64,000 bases of DNA from Puffinus mauretanicus (GCA_023333565.1 JAJKFH010003173.1:62001-126000), one strand, 5' to 3'; shown: positions 21,231 through 34,639, counted from the stretch's first letter. The notes: generated by a model from the sequence alone, not told the origin. A program made the numbers and translations.

Positions 21231-22180
21231 TTCACGTGTTCACCAGGAATCTGCCGCGTGGTTACACACAGGGGAACTTTGTTGACACATAACCAGAGCT
21301 GGAAATACGCTTTAATGAAGCACAGCAAGAATTAGCTATATTCACTTTTCTTTTCCCCTCACATTGTAGACATAAATATATGCGCTTAAAGAATGACGAT
21401 GTTTTGCGTAACCATGGTTAAATAAATAGGACGGAAACTGCATACCTTATGCAAAAGAATTTGCTAGCTGCAAGATTTCAAGTTTCATTTAAAAATAATA
21501 AAGTCATTGGAACGAAGCCTATACCCCAAAACCATAGCTTTGCATTTCCAAGTGCTATGGCCATAATGCAATAATGAACGTATTTGTCTTCTTCAGACTG
21601 TCATCCTATTAGTTGCTGTGTCTAACATAATCTGCTCTCAGCTAACGCCTATCATAACACACAAACAGAAGAACTGAAATGCATTAAAAAGAAAACTGAT
21701 TCTCTTGCACGCCCCTCTCTGTCTGGTTTCTTCATTTGCCTATTAATAGCCCACTATGCAATCAATTATGTACAATTTCAGGTACAATCCTTGTACCCTT
21801 ACGGAAGAGACTTGATAAGGTTCTGCAGACATTTCCACCCCGGAGGTAATACTTCTCCTCCTGAGCTGTGCTGCGGGTTTCTGCTGGAACCCGGGTCGCA
21901 CACGGCAGCTCGGAGAACACAACAGCACCAAGGAACACGCGGGACAAAAATTGTTTGCAGATACATCCATAGAAACAGGGCTCAACCACAAGCAAAACAA
22001 CGATTAAATTAATCAGGTAATTTAGCGGCGAGGAGTAATTTGACATCTCATGTCTCAGTGGCGCTTGTTCCCCAGCCTTCCTCAAGCAGGCCAGCTTATT
22101 CTCATCACTGCAGGCTGGAGTTTCTTAACGCAAGGCTTTTAATTATCCTTAGATCAATACTTCTCAGCAGCCCCGAGAAT
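21231..22180. promoter_or_regulatory. AT-rich candidate noncoding regulatory block
   Basis: This is a non-repetitive AT-rich block of nearly 1 kb, with the core at about 21290-21800. It contains words such as CCATGGTTAAATAAATAGG (about 21413-21431), AAAAATAATAAAGTC and CTATTAATAGC. There is no coding signal. Texture is compatible with a conserved noncoding element. Confidence 0.28.
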
Positions 22181-22840
22181 AACCTTCCCTCCCGGCGAGA
22201 GCCATGGACTTACAGGCACCCGCTCCCGCTGCGTTAAGCAGACCCGCCTTCCCTGGAGGAAAGGCAGGGAGGGCCCCCCCGTCCCGCGCGGCAGAAGAGC
22301 CCGTGCCCCCGACAGCACCGGCCATGCCGGGGGTGCCACGGCCCCCCACGCGCGGGCACGAGGGGCTGCGGGAGCAGACCCCCAGCCTGCAGCACCGCAG
22401 GCTGGAGACGACGCCTCCGGGCGGTGGCTGCCTCCTCCAGCCTGGATGCAGACAGTAAAAAATAGCTCCGAAGAGCAGCTCCTGCTGTAGTCCAACTGAA
22501 ATACAGGGAGTGCTAACGACGCTGTTATTTTTCATGTTGAGAGGGACTTTAATTATTTACAAAGCTCCCAACTAGACGCTCAGCGTGCCTGGCAGGTGCT
22601 TTTTCTCCCTCTTGCTCTCCTTTCCACCTCTCACTTTGAAAGCAGGCGCATCCTCCCACGCGGAGACCCGCACTGCCGCACCATTGCCCCGTGCCCAGAG
22701 CACACCGCGGCCGGATCCTGCGTGCCCAGGCTGGTCCTGTCCTCCCTCCCCGCCGCAGCATCCCCGCTCCCCTGCCGAGCTGCCACCCCACCCCGACTGG
22801 GGCTCAGGAGTTTGGCCCTGGGCAACCACCTCCCTCACAC
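22181..22840. other. GC-rich segment pair
   Basis: Two GC-rich, CpG-retaining patches (about 22190-22430 and 22640-22830) are separated by an AT-richer spacer with TTTAATTATTTAC near 22548-22560. Frames are open on both strands by composition. No gene is called. Confidence 0.35.
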
Positions 22841-24640
22841 CGTTATTTTTATGGTTTTGGAGCCTTTCAGCCCAGGGTGCTTGTTGCTCCTCCAACACCA
22901 ACAACATTAACAGGCTCTGACATCTCATAAATTTTCCTTGGTAAAATAAAGAGAAACAAATAGGAAAACAAGTTTCAGCAGTACAGGGGTTGTGGTGCTT
23001 TGAATTTTTCCTTCCTTTCCATATATTGCATTTTGCTGTGAGCAGCCTCTTTCATCCTGCTGGTGCCTCACTGCTGCAGCCAAACTGTTCTGGACAGTGT
23101 GGTGCGAGCTGGAACACGCTCATTTTGGCTTTGGGTAGAAAATGCTGAGATAAAACAAGATCTGATTTAAAAGAAAAAAGTCGTTAGATCCAATCCAAGC
23201 CCAACCATAAAACCGTTACGGGCTCAGAAATAATTGGGTTAATGTCCTTTCTTTTGATTTTCTCCTTACTCCAGAGATGAGCAAAAGAAGCTGGATGAAA
23301 AGCAGGGAGTTCGTGTCTGTCTCCCCCATTTGCAGGCTCACGGCAGCCTCTGCAGAGCAGGAGGGGTCTCCAGCCCCACGTGCGGGGGTCGGGATGGAGA
23401 CTGGGAGAGGAACCGGCTGCTGGTGGAGACTTTGCAGCTGAACAAGCATCAGCCACTGGGGTCACTCCAGCTTGCATGCCTCAGTTTCCCCTGGAAGAAA
23501 GCGAATGTAGTAACAACTTGTAAGAATAATAATCATCTTTGGTAATGCCTAGTTTAGAAAGTGGAGAGCACAAAATTCGTGTTAATCATCACTACCACAA
23601 AGACTTTGTCAGAACGGTCTCTGCTGTGGAAGCCCCGGCCTCTCTCGACATTTTCCTCCTTGCTCCCCGTAATGCTTTGCCTGCGCTCAAAATATAAATT
23701 GGCTTGCTTTAGGAAACGCGCAATCTCTTGCCTCCGAGCCCAGCTTCTGCTCACAGGGTGGGCACGTAGCTACTGCAGGTACGCAGGACCTTCCCTTTCA
23801 ATCAAGTTTGGAAGTGCCGTTCCTCCAAGCTGCTATTAGAAATCGCAGAAGGATGAAGCGGCTACGAGCCATTCTCTCTTTTCCATGCAATTCATTTTCT
23901 TTAAATATATATCTCGGAGCACCTCAGAGACACTTAAGTAAATAGGGCTCTCCTGTAAAGCTCATTTTGTTATCAGGAGCTGGATGCAGCACTGCAGCAA
24001 GGCAAGCGCAAGCTCCGTCCTCCCTGGCAGCATCTCGGATCAGAGCCTCCCAAGAAGCCGGGCCCCTTAGCTGGGTCCTTCCGAGCCCATTTTTTGTCAT
24101 CCTTTACCCCTGTGCAAAGGGAGTCTCAGCTGGTGCTAAACTGGCAAGGTGCGAGTTCCAGTTCAGGGAGGGCACGAACCGCAACACTAATGAAGACGGC
24201 CAAAATGGACTTTGATCAAACCTGTCGTCACCTGAACACAGGTCCCATAAAACAAACTATCGTTAGAACACGTTACTAGGAGGGAATGTGGGATGGAAGA
24301 GAGAAACTTATTTTCCAAGGGTAAAGTTATTTAGTAGCAACACTGGATATGTGAAATTTTGGACTCCAGCGTCCACTGCTTTAAACAAGGCAGAATATTT
24401 TCCTTGGGGATCTGGTTCTTACTTGAAGCACTGAAGCTCCTGGCTGTGTCCTCTACGTTACTGTGGCATCATAAATATCGGGAGTTATGGTGCTTTGCAG
24501 CAAGCACACTGCACATTGCTGAGCTGGTCTGAATTTAATATGAATTTGATATTAGCATCCAGTAGTGCTACAGCAACTGTCAGGAGGCAGCTCCATATTT
24601 ATCCTGTTTTGCTTTCTGCCTTTTCCTCCTCCTCCTCCTC
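22841..24640. other. moderate noncoding stretch with (CCT)n run
   Basis: No gene is recognised. It ends in a short CCT trinucleotide run (24624-24642). The open frames, at most 97 codons, have no family resemblance. Confidence 0.4.
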
Positions 24641-24642
24641 TC
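24624..24642 (+). repeat. (CCT)n trinucleotide run
   Basis: About five to six consecutive CCT units lie at the start of a GC-rich segment. It is a simple repeat of probable no consequence. Confidence 0.65.
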
Positions 24643-24649
24643 CATGTCC

Positions 24650-25030
24650 AGAGGAACAATTGCAGAGACCACATCAGGGCACAGCCCCTCCGGGGGCCGA
24701 GGAGCCCTGCTGCGGAGGCGGCTTTGCCACGCCGAGTAAAGCGGTGCCAGCGTGCCCCGAGGGGGAGTTTTCTTCCCTCTCTGTCCGAAAGGCTCCGAAG
24801 TGGCCGTGGAAAGTTCACCCCTTCTCTGCCGCGCGGGCTGCTCCTGGGACTCGCCCACTGGGACGGGTCAGCGGTGCCCGACGCCGCGCACCTCTGCAGC
24901 GGGGCAGGGCTGCGACACCCGCTGCCACACGACGCGGGGAAGCAGACGAGCATTCGGCCCCTCTACCCCAGATAGAGCGTCCCCGGCCCGCTGGGTGCCG
25001 GAGAGAGCAAGGAGCGTTTCCCAGTTAAAC
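24650..25030. other. GC-rich, CpG-dense segment
   Basis: This GC-rich block has abundant CpG and + and - strand frames open together (up to 177 codons). No recognisable protein or promoter element is seen. It is a possible orphan CpG island. Confidence 0.38.
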
Positions 25031-26055
25031 CTTCTGGCAATAACACCCCGGTGTCAGAAGGACACCTCGCAAAGGAGGACAACGCATCTCCCAAGTCGTC
25101 ACGCTTCTGGAGAACATTTGGGAAGTGTTTTACTGTCACGCGCTGGTATTTCTAAATGGAAGCGTTTCTTCTGTTATTTAAATACATTTTAGTTATTTAG
25201 TACTAAAAGTTTAAAATGTTCTGAAGTATGAAATTATAAACAAGATTATTTCAAATTCTGGATGTTTGAAAAATGGAGATTTCAACTCCATTTGCTTTTC
25301 ATTGGGAAAAGTTTGCTTTTCATTGGGAAAAGTTATCGAAATCTAAACAGGTCTCTGGAACAGACCCCCCCGACACACCCCAGCAGAGCCAGCCATAACA
25401 GCCGAACTGGAACAACATCACGGAGGAGCTGGGCTGTGCTCTCACAGGAAGACAAGATTTTTTTTTTTTTACTTAAAAAAACCCCCACATATCTATTGCT
25501 CTCACTGCAATTCCACTTTGCATTCACAAACCCACGTGCACTACCCCCATTTTTTATTCATCCATCCTCACACTTTGCTTTTACAGACCTTCAGCCTGGG
25601 ACTTGCTCAGGGCTCTACTGACATTATTTGATGTGGCACCTCTATACCGCGTGTAAGAGAAAAAAACACAGACCCTGATCGCTCCCACATTTACTGGCAC
25701 ACTGGTGCTGCTTTGGTGCAGCAGGATACGGATTTAATACCATGGCGAAGTTGTGCCACGTTTTAGTGCACAAAACCGCGTTGGATGTGTTGCATCCCTG
25801 CCCAGGGAGGCTCCTGCGCAGAGCATGCTGCTACCGCGGGTCAGACCAGAGCTGCAGGATTGATGTCGCTGCCTCTTCAGGAAATTACTAAGAGATCTTC
25901 AGCTGCCCAAATCTCTTTTACATCTGAACAGGGAAAAAAAAAACAAACCCAAAAAAATCCACCCCCCACCCAAACCCCACAGCCAGTTCAGCAGTTTGAC
26001 TCAGCTACTGCTCCTGGCACGCTCGCGGAGCCCGAAGGGTTAATCACCTGATCCT
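25031..26055. other. AT-rich then moderate noncoding stretch
   Basis: The AT-rich part (25150-25350) contains a perfect 21 bp tandem duplication. The rest is moderate, with short homopolymers (a T run near 25459, and A and C runs near 25930-25970). No gene is seen. Confidence 0.4.
25291..25332 (+). repeat. perfect 21 bp tandem duplication (2 copies)
   Basis: Copy one at 25291-25311 and copy two at 25312-25332 are identical (unit TTTGCTTTTCATTGGGAAAAG split over two adjacent copies). Perfect identity suggests a recent slippage or duplication event. No transposon signature surrounds it. Confidence 0.95.
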
Positions 26056-27010
26056 CTCCTTGTTTATCTGCAGCTGGTTTACTACAAATGAAGAAAAATA
26101 AATACATACTACATCACCCATCATCATATATCACATTAATATAATAGCAGAGGGTGCCTGCAGATCTACTGCCGGCATAAACTGTTATGAATCTCGTTAC
26201 CCCTGAGATTACTGCATTTCTTGAAGTAAAATGATTTAGGGAGAAAAGTTTTTCTCACTGATCCAGTACAAACAAAATCTGCATTCCATCTATGAAAACT
26301 TTTTGTTTAATACTTTATATTATGCTACAAAGAAAGGAAAAAAAATGTATCTAGAGAAGAAATCCCATTGCATGAAGATCAGAAATGAAACCACCAGCCC
26401 CGTAAGCTGTGATTTATCGATCAGCCGAACCCCAGGACAGCTCCACTTTGACTTGTCCTGTGTTTTTATGAGCGCACTAAAAGCAAACTTTTCACAGCAC
26501 AATCATGAATCCTGATGTTTGGGAGACAGACAGTACATCTCTGTCAGTTGTATGGGTTCAGAAAATAAAACGATCTGAAATAGCACATCTGATTAAAAAG
26601 AATAAAACCCTATGTACATCAAGAGACACTGGGGCCTGAAGAAGCAGCGGGGACTGGCAGTACTGTTCTGCTCAAAGGAGTGGAAAAGGGATGGAGATTG
26701 CGGAGAAAAGACCAAGGAGTTTTTCATTAAGTACTGGGCCCAAGATCATGAATATAATTACAATTTTAATGTAAACGATGCACTCTATACAAATCAGACC
26801 TAGTGTCAGAAGTCTGCCACCTTATCCCAGGCATTCAGTCTGCCTGTTATTTAACCGATAATATTCACATGGGAAGAAACTGGTAGAGCAATTCCTGGGT
26901 GAAGAGTAATTGGTTTGAACATGATTTCTCTTACCCCAAGGGAAACTCAAGTCACAAATCAGATAAGGCACATTTTAAAATTAATTCCCATGTAATTGTA
27001 TAATGTGCAA
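26056..27010. promoter_or_regulatory. AT-rich candidate noncoding regulatory block
   Basis: This non-repetitive AT-rich block contains CACATTAATATAATAGC (about 26132-26148) and further AATTA-type words toward 26980-27000. Short frames of 60-70 codons are present, but none looks like a protein. It is consistent with a cluster of noncoding elements; conservation is unverified. Confidence 0.27.
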
Positions 27011-28090
27011 AGGGAGCACGAGCACCAACTGATTGTTTCTCCCATCTTTCTTTGAAGGGCACCAGCGCTGAAGGGGCGCAGGACGGGAACGCCTGGAGAT
27101 CAGACCCAGCCAGACCAAGAGGAGCCGTTTGACCAAGGGACCAGCCCCCACGGAAGGGCTAGCGCAGCATTAGACAGCCGCAGTGAATCTGTCACGGGCA
27201 AAAAGGTGCCTCCTTTTGCAAAAGAACAATTTTAACAGTAATTTTTATTTCCTGACAGAAGGAACTGACCTTATAGTCAGAAACTGGAGGTGAAAATGGG
27301 AAACATTTCTCCATGCGTTAGCATGCTTACAGCTGCACAAAATCCCCCCTCTCCACCGACGGAGCAGCCCCCCGTGTTGAAGATGCTCTTGCCCCTCTCT
27401 CGGATGGTATCACCCCGGGGCAGGTACACAAGCCTCGGCTCTCAGCCCAGCCCCTGAGCTCAAACCCCCTCCTCGAAGGCCGGTGTGCCTTTCTGAGACC
27501 GTAAGCCCACGAGGCTCTGTATCTTCTAACGTAAAGGCCAGTGGAAACAAGCAGAGCAGCAGTGGATGTTTGTAGCCAGATATAATTATGTTTGCAAATA
27601 ACAAACACGGCTTTTGGAAGGAGGCATTACCCACATGAACTTCATGCATTCTTAATGTCACACGGAGGGTACAGATGCACTGCTAGGCATTTCTTTAAAT
27701 CCTTCCCCCAGGCAAGCACTACTGAGCGACCTGTCCCTCTCCGCAAGCGCCTCCTTCAGTCAGAAGTCCCTGTCTTCAGGAGTCGGCTCTGCGGCGCTCT
27801 TGGACCAAGGATGCAGCTGGGGACCTGGTCCGCCGGGTAGCTGCAGCCCTGCCCGTCTGCTCCGGTGGCTCTCTGCCCGCTCGAGTCAATCGGGCCGCTC
27901 TGCTGAAGAGTAAGTGCCAATCAAAATAGGATTAAATGGGCAGCCGGCGAGAGCGAGCAAGAGTCACCTCTCCTGGCAGGAGCCCCCCGCGCTGCCTCCC
28001 CCAGCCCCCCGCCTGGCTGCACCTGCCGACCCTCGCTGCGGGCTCGGAGCTGCGCGCTGCTGCCAGGAGGACAGGTTGCAGCATGTTGGC
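27011..28090. other. moderate to GC-rich noncoding stretch
   Basis: No gene is recognised. The 27960-28080 part is GC-rich. Overlapping frames on both strands reflect composition. Confidence 0.4.
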
Positions 28091-30290
28091 TGCCAGGGAG
28101 AGCAATTAAACCCACTTGGTTTGTCAACACTTACGCAACACGAGAACATTATTCTTTGGCACTTCATCTTAAAGTAAAAGCCCCGCAGAGGGAAATGGCA
28201 GAGAGCAGCACTGGCACCCGCCGCTGCCCTTTGGGAGGAGCTGGGCTTCTGTGTCGGTAGCAGTGCCTTCAAATCATCTCCAGGGGTTTGGCTCCTTCGG
28301 TAGCGGTGGAAAGCACATGCCAGTACCCACCGAGCCTTTTACAAGGGGCCATAGCAGCCCCTCAGGAGGGCTCTTCATGCAGAGGGGGAGGAAGCCAGCA
28401 GAGCAGGCAGGACAGATGGAGCAGCAGTGGCAGCGACTCAAGAAGGCGCAGAGTAGCTGCCCAAAGCTAAATAAGGAGAAAAAGGCCGCTCCTATCTGTC
28501 AGAAGCCTGTGCTTGTGGCTGTCCCATAAGCACGGCACCACGTCAACATGAGCAGCCCTCCTGTCCCGCAGTCTGGAGCTTTTGAAGACTGCTTCACTGG
28601 GAACTAGGACAGCTCTCCTCCCTTCCTTGCTGTTGTAACGTGCACTGGAGCAGAGACATCAGCCACGGCAAACCCGTCTGAGCAGCGTATTGCACTGGTG
28701 TCCTGTCAAAGCCTGGCCCCAGGAACACCCAGCAGAAACCCCTGTTTTAATACGCCCAGAAGCGGCTTCCCGCGGCGTCCCTCTGCTGCTGACGGCTTCT
28801 TCCTGCGAGAGCCAGGGACATCCCTGATGGAGCTGGGCCCGGTCCCGATGCCATCACTGCAGCCGGCCCCTCATTCCACACGATGGGGTGGAGAAACTCA
28901 TTTGTTACCGAGGGGTGCATACATCTGTCAGACCGTGGCTGGCATTCATGTCTCCTTAGCCTGGGCTCTCACCAGATCACACTTCTGTCTTTGCTCCAGC
29001 TTCCCCCTTAAGTCTGTATGCTTCATTCCAAGAATCTATATCATTCCTATAAGTATTGGTGGATAAGAAACGTCAAATGCAAATTGAGCTCAGAGATGCA
29101 AAATTTGAGAAAAAGAAACAGAGTCAGATGGGGGTAAAAGTGATCCCTGAAGCCACCTCTCACCCCGAAGAGGCACTGGGAAGGGCAGGCAGCTCACGGA
29201 GCACCAGTAACAGAGACTGAAACTCCAGCAGAGGCCGAAGAAGTGATGAAAGGTGAGCACACATGTGCACGGCAGCAAGGCCCGAAGGGGACGGCAGGAA
29301 GGATGGGGCTTTTTTCCTCGACTCTCAAACCACTTGCTGGCTTTGCCAAGAGCAGATAAATTGATACAAACCGAAAAGATTTGAGAAGGAGCTCTGCATA
29401 AGGCAGCTTTGGCATTATTAAGCTTATCTTGGGAGCAGACAGAAAACAAGGGACAGAATGTCAATTAATTTGAGTGCAAGAATTCCCTGGCACAGCGACT
29501 CGAGGAAGGCAGGAGAGCAGCACAGATGGCAGTGTCAGAAGGAAATGGATTTTTCTGCACAGACCCAGGAACTCGAGGCCCTTTTCATTTCTATTTGTTT
29601 AAGGATTCTGTTCAGTGCAGAACAATTTGGGCTGGATGAATGCTGTCTTACAGAGCAATAATTGGTGCTCTGAACAAAGAGGAAAACTGTGTATGAACAA
29701 AGCCAGCATGGGCTGAGCAGGGCTGGAAGGTGAATCGACTCCGCCGCACAGGCTGCAGCGGGGCTGGGACCTGCTCCCAGCAAAACTGTCCTCCTCGTGT
29801 TCCTCCAAACCCTGTAATTGCTATCAGTGCTGCAAGGAGGGGGGACGGGGACCGGGGCCGGGCACAGCCCTCACGCCGTGCTACGAGGAAAGCGCTTGGC
29901 TTGACTTTGAACTTGATCTATAGCAGGATCTTGGGTTGGGGCCATCGAGGAGTCACAAATAACGCATGTCTCGCCGCCTGGCACTGCAGGTAATTGATCA
30001 GCTGGGAATCGCACACGCACATCTAGGATGAACTCATTTAATGTTCTCCCAACTTGCCTCTGTGTAACCACTGTAGTTTCAGAAATGCTGTTTGCATCTG
30101 GAAAATACATCAGTGACAGAAGCCAGCTAAAGCTCATTTCACTCATCGTCATTAAAGCCAAGAGAACAGAGAGACGACTCTGCTTTCATTTTTTCCTGCT
30201 CGTACACCGAATTTGGTGCTCCTGACCATTGCCAGGCATTGCCGTTAGGTATTTCACCTATAAGGCAGTACGGCCCGACTGATGCCAGAG
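28091..30290. other. moderate-composition noncoding stretch
   Basis: About 2.2 kb with no recognisable gene, RNA or repeat. A small AT-richer patch is at 28100-28180. The frames, at most 124 codons, have no family resemblance. Confidence 0.4.
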
Positions 30291-30850
30291 AGAGGATCCC
30301 TCGTGCTGGCCCACCCCCCCGGGGCAAGGCGCTGGGAAGATGGATGAGGCTGTGGGCTGTGACCTGGCTGTTCGTCGACCAGGGTCTCCCCTGCCGTGTC
30401 TCGCTCATCATTCTCCCTGCCATAGCTGTGTACCGACCACAGCAAGTCCGGGTACAGCAGCCAAACCCCTTTGAACTTCTGTGCTTTTGTGAGCGCACTG
30501 CCCCGCGCACAGCGGCGAGGAGCCCCCGCGCCAGCACAGCTGCGGTCGGATGCTGCCCCAGGGAACACAGCTCCTGTCGGGGCCGGCACGTTAGCGAGCC
30601 CCAGGCACCAGCCTCGGCCCTGGCACACTCCTGCAAAGCTCCGAGTGCCGCAGGAAAGCTCAAATCCTGCAGCCCCCGCCCCTGAGGCAGGCCCAGAGCG
30701 TGGCAAAGTACAAACCGTGGCTCCCCACCAGCCCCACGCCTGGCAGAGCGCGGCCCTTGCTCGCAGCACGCGCAGCGGGAAGGACAGCGAGCACCATCCT
30801 GGCCCCCGTTCAGGCTGCAGAGCCTTTCGAGCCGGCTGCATCTGCACGAT
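30291..30850. other. GC-rich segment with opposed open frames
   Basis: This GC-rich block is open simultaneously on + (148 and 143 codons) and - (174 and 201 codons) strands. That is the behaviour expected of stop-poor GC-rich DNA rather than a gene. No domain is recognisable. Confidence 0.4.
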
Positions 30851-33690
30851 GTTTAGCATTGCAGAGCTTTCATTTATTTCAAAGCCTCAGGTGCTGCTGT
30901 AATGCAATTGCTAACAATAAACTCTTCAAGAATACAGATACATCCAAAACAGAGAGCAGCGTTTAACCCCGACATGCTTTCCTGATTACGCGCAGCTCCC
31001 TTCCCTCCTGCCCCGTCAGCTTTCCTCCTCTTGCTGCGTAACTGCTTTCGCTAATCACAGTCCCTTGGTGCGTGGAGCAAAGTCCTGTCTTAGTTCCTCC
31101 CAGTCCGTTCGGAAGCCCTCAGGGCAATATTTTAACATTTCCTTTATCATTCTCACTTGATTTCTGTAGAACGTGTATTTATGCAGGTTTTCTCTGGAGA
31201 ACCATTCTAAGCAGGGATGCTATATATTTACACTTAACATGCTCTTTCAGGAACTTGCTATACATGCACAGAGATGCTGCTGGAGGAGCAGAGCTGCCAC
31301 AAGATATTTTCCCTTAAACTGCTCCGAATAAGCACAATCCAAAAGGGTCAGAGACTGGGGGGGTCAAGAGGGAATATGGGTCTGGTCCCATCCGCCCGGA
31401 CCTAGCCTGCCTTGGCAGGGTGGCAGCCAGGGACAGCCCCGCGCTGCCTTCCGCGGGGCAGAGGGCAAAGCATCCCGACGGCCAAGCCAAGAGCATGAGC
31501 ACGTCTTTGCAAGCGCTCAGCGATTTGCCCCGCCACGAGAGTCCAGTCCCAGCTCTGGAGGTGGGCTGATGGCTCAGCGTGGCACGCGGGGCGGCATCGC
31601 GGGATCCCACCGCAACGTCCGAAAGGACAGCCTGGATGCTCTGCGGGGCTCAGGGCACAGGAGCAGATGTCTTCTGCCTAAACAGATCTGGAAAGTGAGG
31701 CAGCATCTATCTACCAGTTAGCTACAAGTCAGGTCAAGATCTTCTAAAAGTAAAGAAGCAGATATAATAAACTCTTAAGGAACTTTCATTCCCAGTAAAC
31801 TTGAAACACTGTTTTCTCTAATAGTTGTGTTAGTACACACTAATAGTACGATCCTTCCCAGGAAAAGCAGGGAAACAGTGCTGCTGTCTCATACCTCCCT
31901 GCCATGAAATTAGCTTTTACGCTCACGCTCACCAGGAATGACACCCACCTTGTAGCGAAGGATGCCCTTAGAGAGCTTTGGGCTGCGCTGGTGGGAACGC
32001 CTGCCAGACTAACACAGCCTCCGCTGGCACAGCGTAGGGTCAGAGGCAGCCCGACGGTGGGGTCTTCCTTCCAGCCCCATCTCCTTTCCAGCTACAGCCG
32101 AGCAGCTGTCATGGCACGGAATTGTAAAAAGATCCCTCGGGGTCTGAGCCATCTCTTCTGGCCTCTGTGCTGATGTACCCTGAATAAAAATTAAATTAGC
32201 ATGAAGCTGGACTGTCTGCTCTCTTTTCTTTACCCCTTAACGAGACCGTATGGCCACGGCGTGCAGAAAACTTGTAGTTGATGACCTGGCCACGAGGCTC
32301 AAGGGAAGGTTCCTGAGCTGATGCTTCAGCAAAACCCTGATAAAAAGCCACGTGTGCCACGTGCTGTCCCGCCCGCCGCTCCCTGCATCGCTCTCCGGGC
32401 ACAGCCCGCTCCCCATCAGCATTTTCTACTCCCGACTTCAAAGATGCTTTTCTCTCGTTACAGTAAAGTGCTGGGAGTTTTTGTTCCTGTTCCTTGTTTA
32501 GGCCCTACATGGCTGGTGGAAGAAATTTTAATTAAAAGCTGTTCTGCTTTTATGTCCAACATGCTTCAATGGGAAATATATCTTTTTGATGCTGGAATTG
32601 CCTACTTAGTATTTCTTACACCCTCTAAGCAGCTGGTGCAAGGCAGCACTCAAATTAGGATAGGGAGCTGGATGGAAACCACATGGTGTGGCCACAAAAT
32701 CCTCTGCATCTCCATAAATGCTACTAATTATAGCAGTGGCTAGATTCCAGCTGATGCCCCAGGAAAACAAGATTGTAGGCTTGGAGATTAGGAAAAACAT
32801 GCTAAAACCTATCCAGACATCTCCTCGCAGGTGGCTTGCTGTCTTCTGCAACGGGTGTTTCATTTAGTGACACTGGAAAATGTCTCAAATAAAGGACTGT
32901 TCCTCTACAGAGCCAGAAGGAGAGAGTTTGTGAGTGAGGAGGAGGCATCCTCCCAGATTTACATCCCACTCAACCACCGCCATGAGATGCACAGAAACCG
33001 GCTCAGCCACAACACCCATGGGTGCAACCCCGCCGAGCCGAGCAGGGCTGTTCTCAACTCATGAGCAACACGCAAGAGCATGGTCTGGATCACACCTTTT
33101 CCTTTTGCTAGAAAAAGTCTTGTCGCTTTGAATAGTGTGTTTTATCGTGCTGGGTTGGGAATGGTTGCTCATAGCACTGAGAAGGGCACGCAGTTTGGCA
33201 GAAAAGAAAACGCTGGGGAATGAAAGAGAATGAGAAATAAGAGGGAGAAGCAGCTGCCTGAACTTCTGGCTGCCCGCGGGTCAGTTTGCCGGCTGCAAAA
33301 CCCAGGCACCAACTCCCCTTTTGCAAGGGAAGGCAGCTCTTTCCCCGGTGCCCTTACGGAGAGCTGGGAACAGCTTTGGGCTTTACTTGCAGCTGCTTTA
33401 AGTGCTGGCATCTTTGCAGAGTCAGGGCTATCCCTTGAGCAGGCGAGACCCAGCAAATCCTGGCCAAGGCCAAAGAAATTGCATTTTTTCCTCTCTCTTA
33501 TCAAATGAAATGTTAATAGTAAGCTGCAAAACGGATTCTTTGTCCCTTTACGAAATCAGCCTGCACAGCCACAAAGCTCCTTCCCCTTTAGCGACCCGCA
33601 GGTCTCTGTGTGAGCTCTCGGGAGCCCCCACGCTGGACCCGAGGTTCGCCCAGCGCCAACCGCCCATCAAACGCCATTACAGCTAGAAAC
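30851..33690. other. moderate-composition noncoding stretch
   Basis: About 2.8 kb with no recognised gene. It contains a GC-rich patch (31380-31640) and AT-richer intervals (30880-30960, 31690-31830, 32500-32620). The frames, at most 140 codons, carry no family signature. Confidence 0.4.
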
Positions 33691-34110
33691 GTTGTCAGGC
33701 TGTGTACAGGAACATACACATTTAAGCTGAGAAACTACTTAATAAATTCAGACCAACACTTTGTGACATTTCCCACAAGACTTTAGTGCTGTTTACAAAT
33801 TCTGAAGAACACCTCGAGTCATTGCTGGCATGGACTTATGATCTATTTCAAAGAAAAATGGGTCAGAGTGTGTGGGTCTGTGTTTAATGCGAAAAGGGAT
33901 TTGGAAATGAAAAGTCAGCTGGCATGAAAGATTGCAGGGCAAACGTAAAAGCAGTAAAGCGTGTGGGTGGTCTCCGAGCATGTAATAGGATATTTGTAAG
34001 GAAAAGAAACATGCATGATTGTAAGCTTTAATAAAACAGTTCCTTTTTACCCAATCAATAACATAATTGTAATTTTCCAAAGCAAATTGCCCCTTAACTC
34101 CCTTTTCTCA
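33691..34110. other. AT-rich noncoding block
   Basis: This AT-rich, non-repetitive stretch has AATAACATAATTGTAATTTTC near 34058-34078. No gene is seen. It is a possible small regulatory element; there is no stronger evidence. Confidence 0.3.
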
Positions 34111-34189
34111 AGGAAAGAGTGGCACAAATGGGACAAGGACTGAGAAATTACCAAAGCAGCAAGCATGCAAACGCGCGTGTGTGTGCACG

Positions 34190-34600
34190 AACCTCCCCTG
34201 CCTCCCCGGCAGAGGTGCTGCTCGCAGCGGGAGCACCCGCAGCGGGCAGAGCAGGGCTTGGCTGGCGCCGGGGCGAGGGGCAGAGCAGGGCTTGGCTGGC
34301 GCCGGGGCGAGCACCCCCAGACAGAGGAGCCTTTTCTGCTCCATCACAGCTCTCTAACGTCCCGCACGCCGCTTTTGTGCGTTTGCCAAAGGATGTCCTC
34401 AAGCAGCCTGGCTGCTCCGAGAGCGGCTGGGAGAGGCGAGGGTTCAGCGCGTCGGAGAACGGCTTCGCGGGAGATGGAACGGGGAACGCAACAGCTCATT
34501 GGAAACGCAGCGGGGCGGTGGAGGGGGTTACAGGTCTTCCGGAGGCGGGGGGAGAGCGGAATCGAGTGGGGCCGGCGCGTGGCGCAGATAATGGTAGGGT
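34190..34600. other. GC-rich segment containing a tandem duplication
   Basis: This GC-rich DNA is interrupted by the exact 34 bp duplication at 34244-34311. Several frames of about 170 codons run through it on the + strand but resemble no protein. The duplication is not a multiple of three, so it would shift any frame crossing one copy, which argues against coding use. Confidence 0.4.
34244..34311 (+). repeat. perfect 34 bp tandem duplication (2 copies)
   Basis: Bases 34244-34277 and 34278-34311 are identical by direct comparison. The unit is GC-rich, beginning GGGCAGAGCAGGG and ending CGCCGGGGCGAG. Perfect identity implies a recent origin or ongoing copy-number variation. No target-site or terminal-repeat features suggest a transposon. 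Confidence 0.97.
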
Positions 34601-34639
34601 GTTATTTCTATCCAAGACGACTAACCACTAACCGGGCTT

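Noticed and set aside
30254..30859. 201-codon - strand frame as a gene
   Set aside because: Two + strand frames of similar length overlap it. The segment is GC-rich and no family resemblance is seen.
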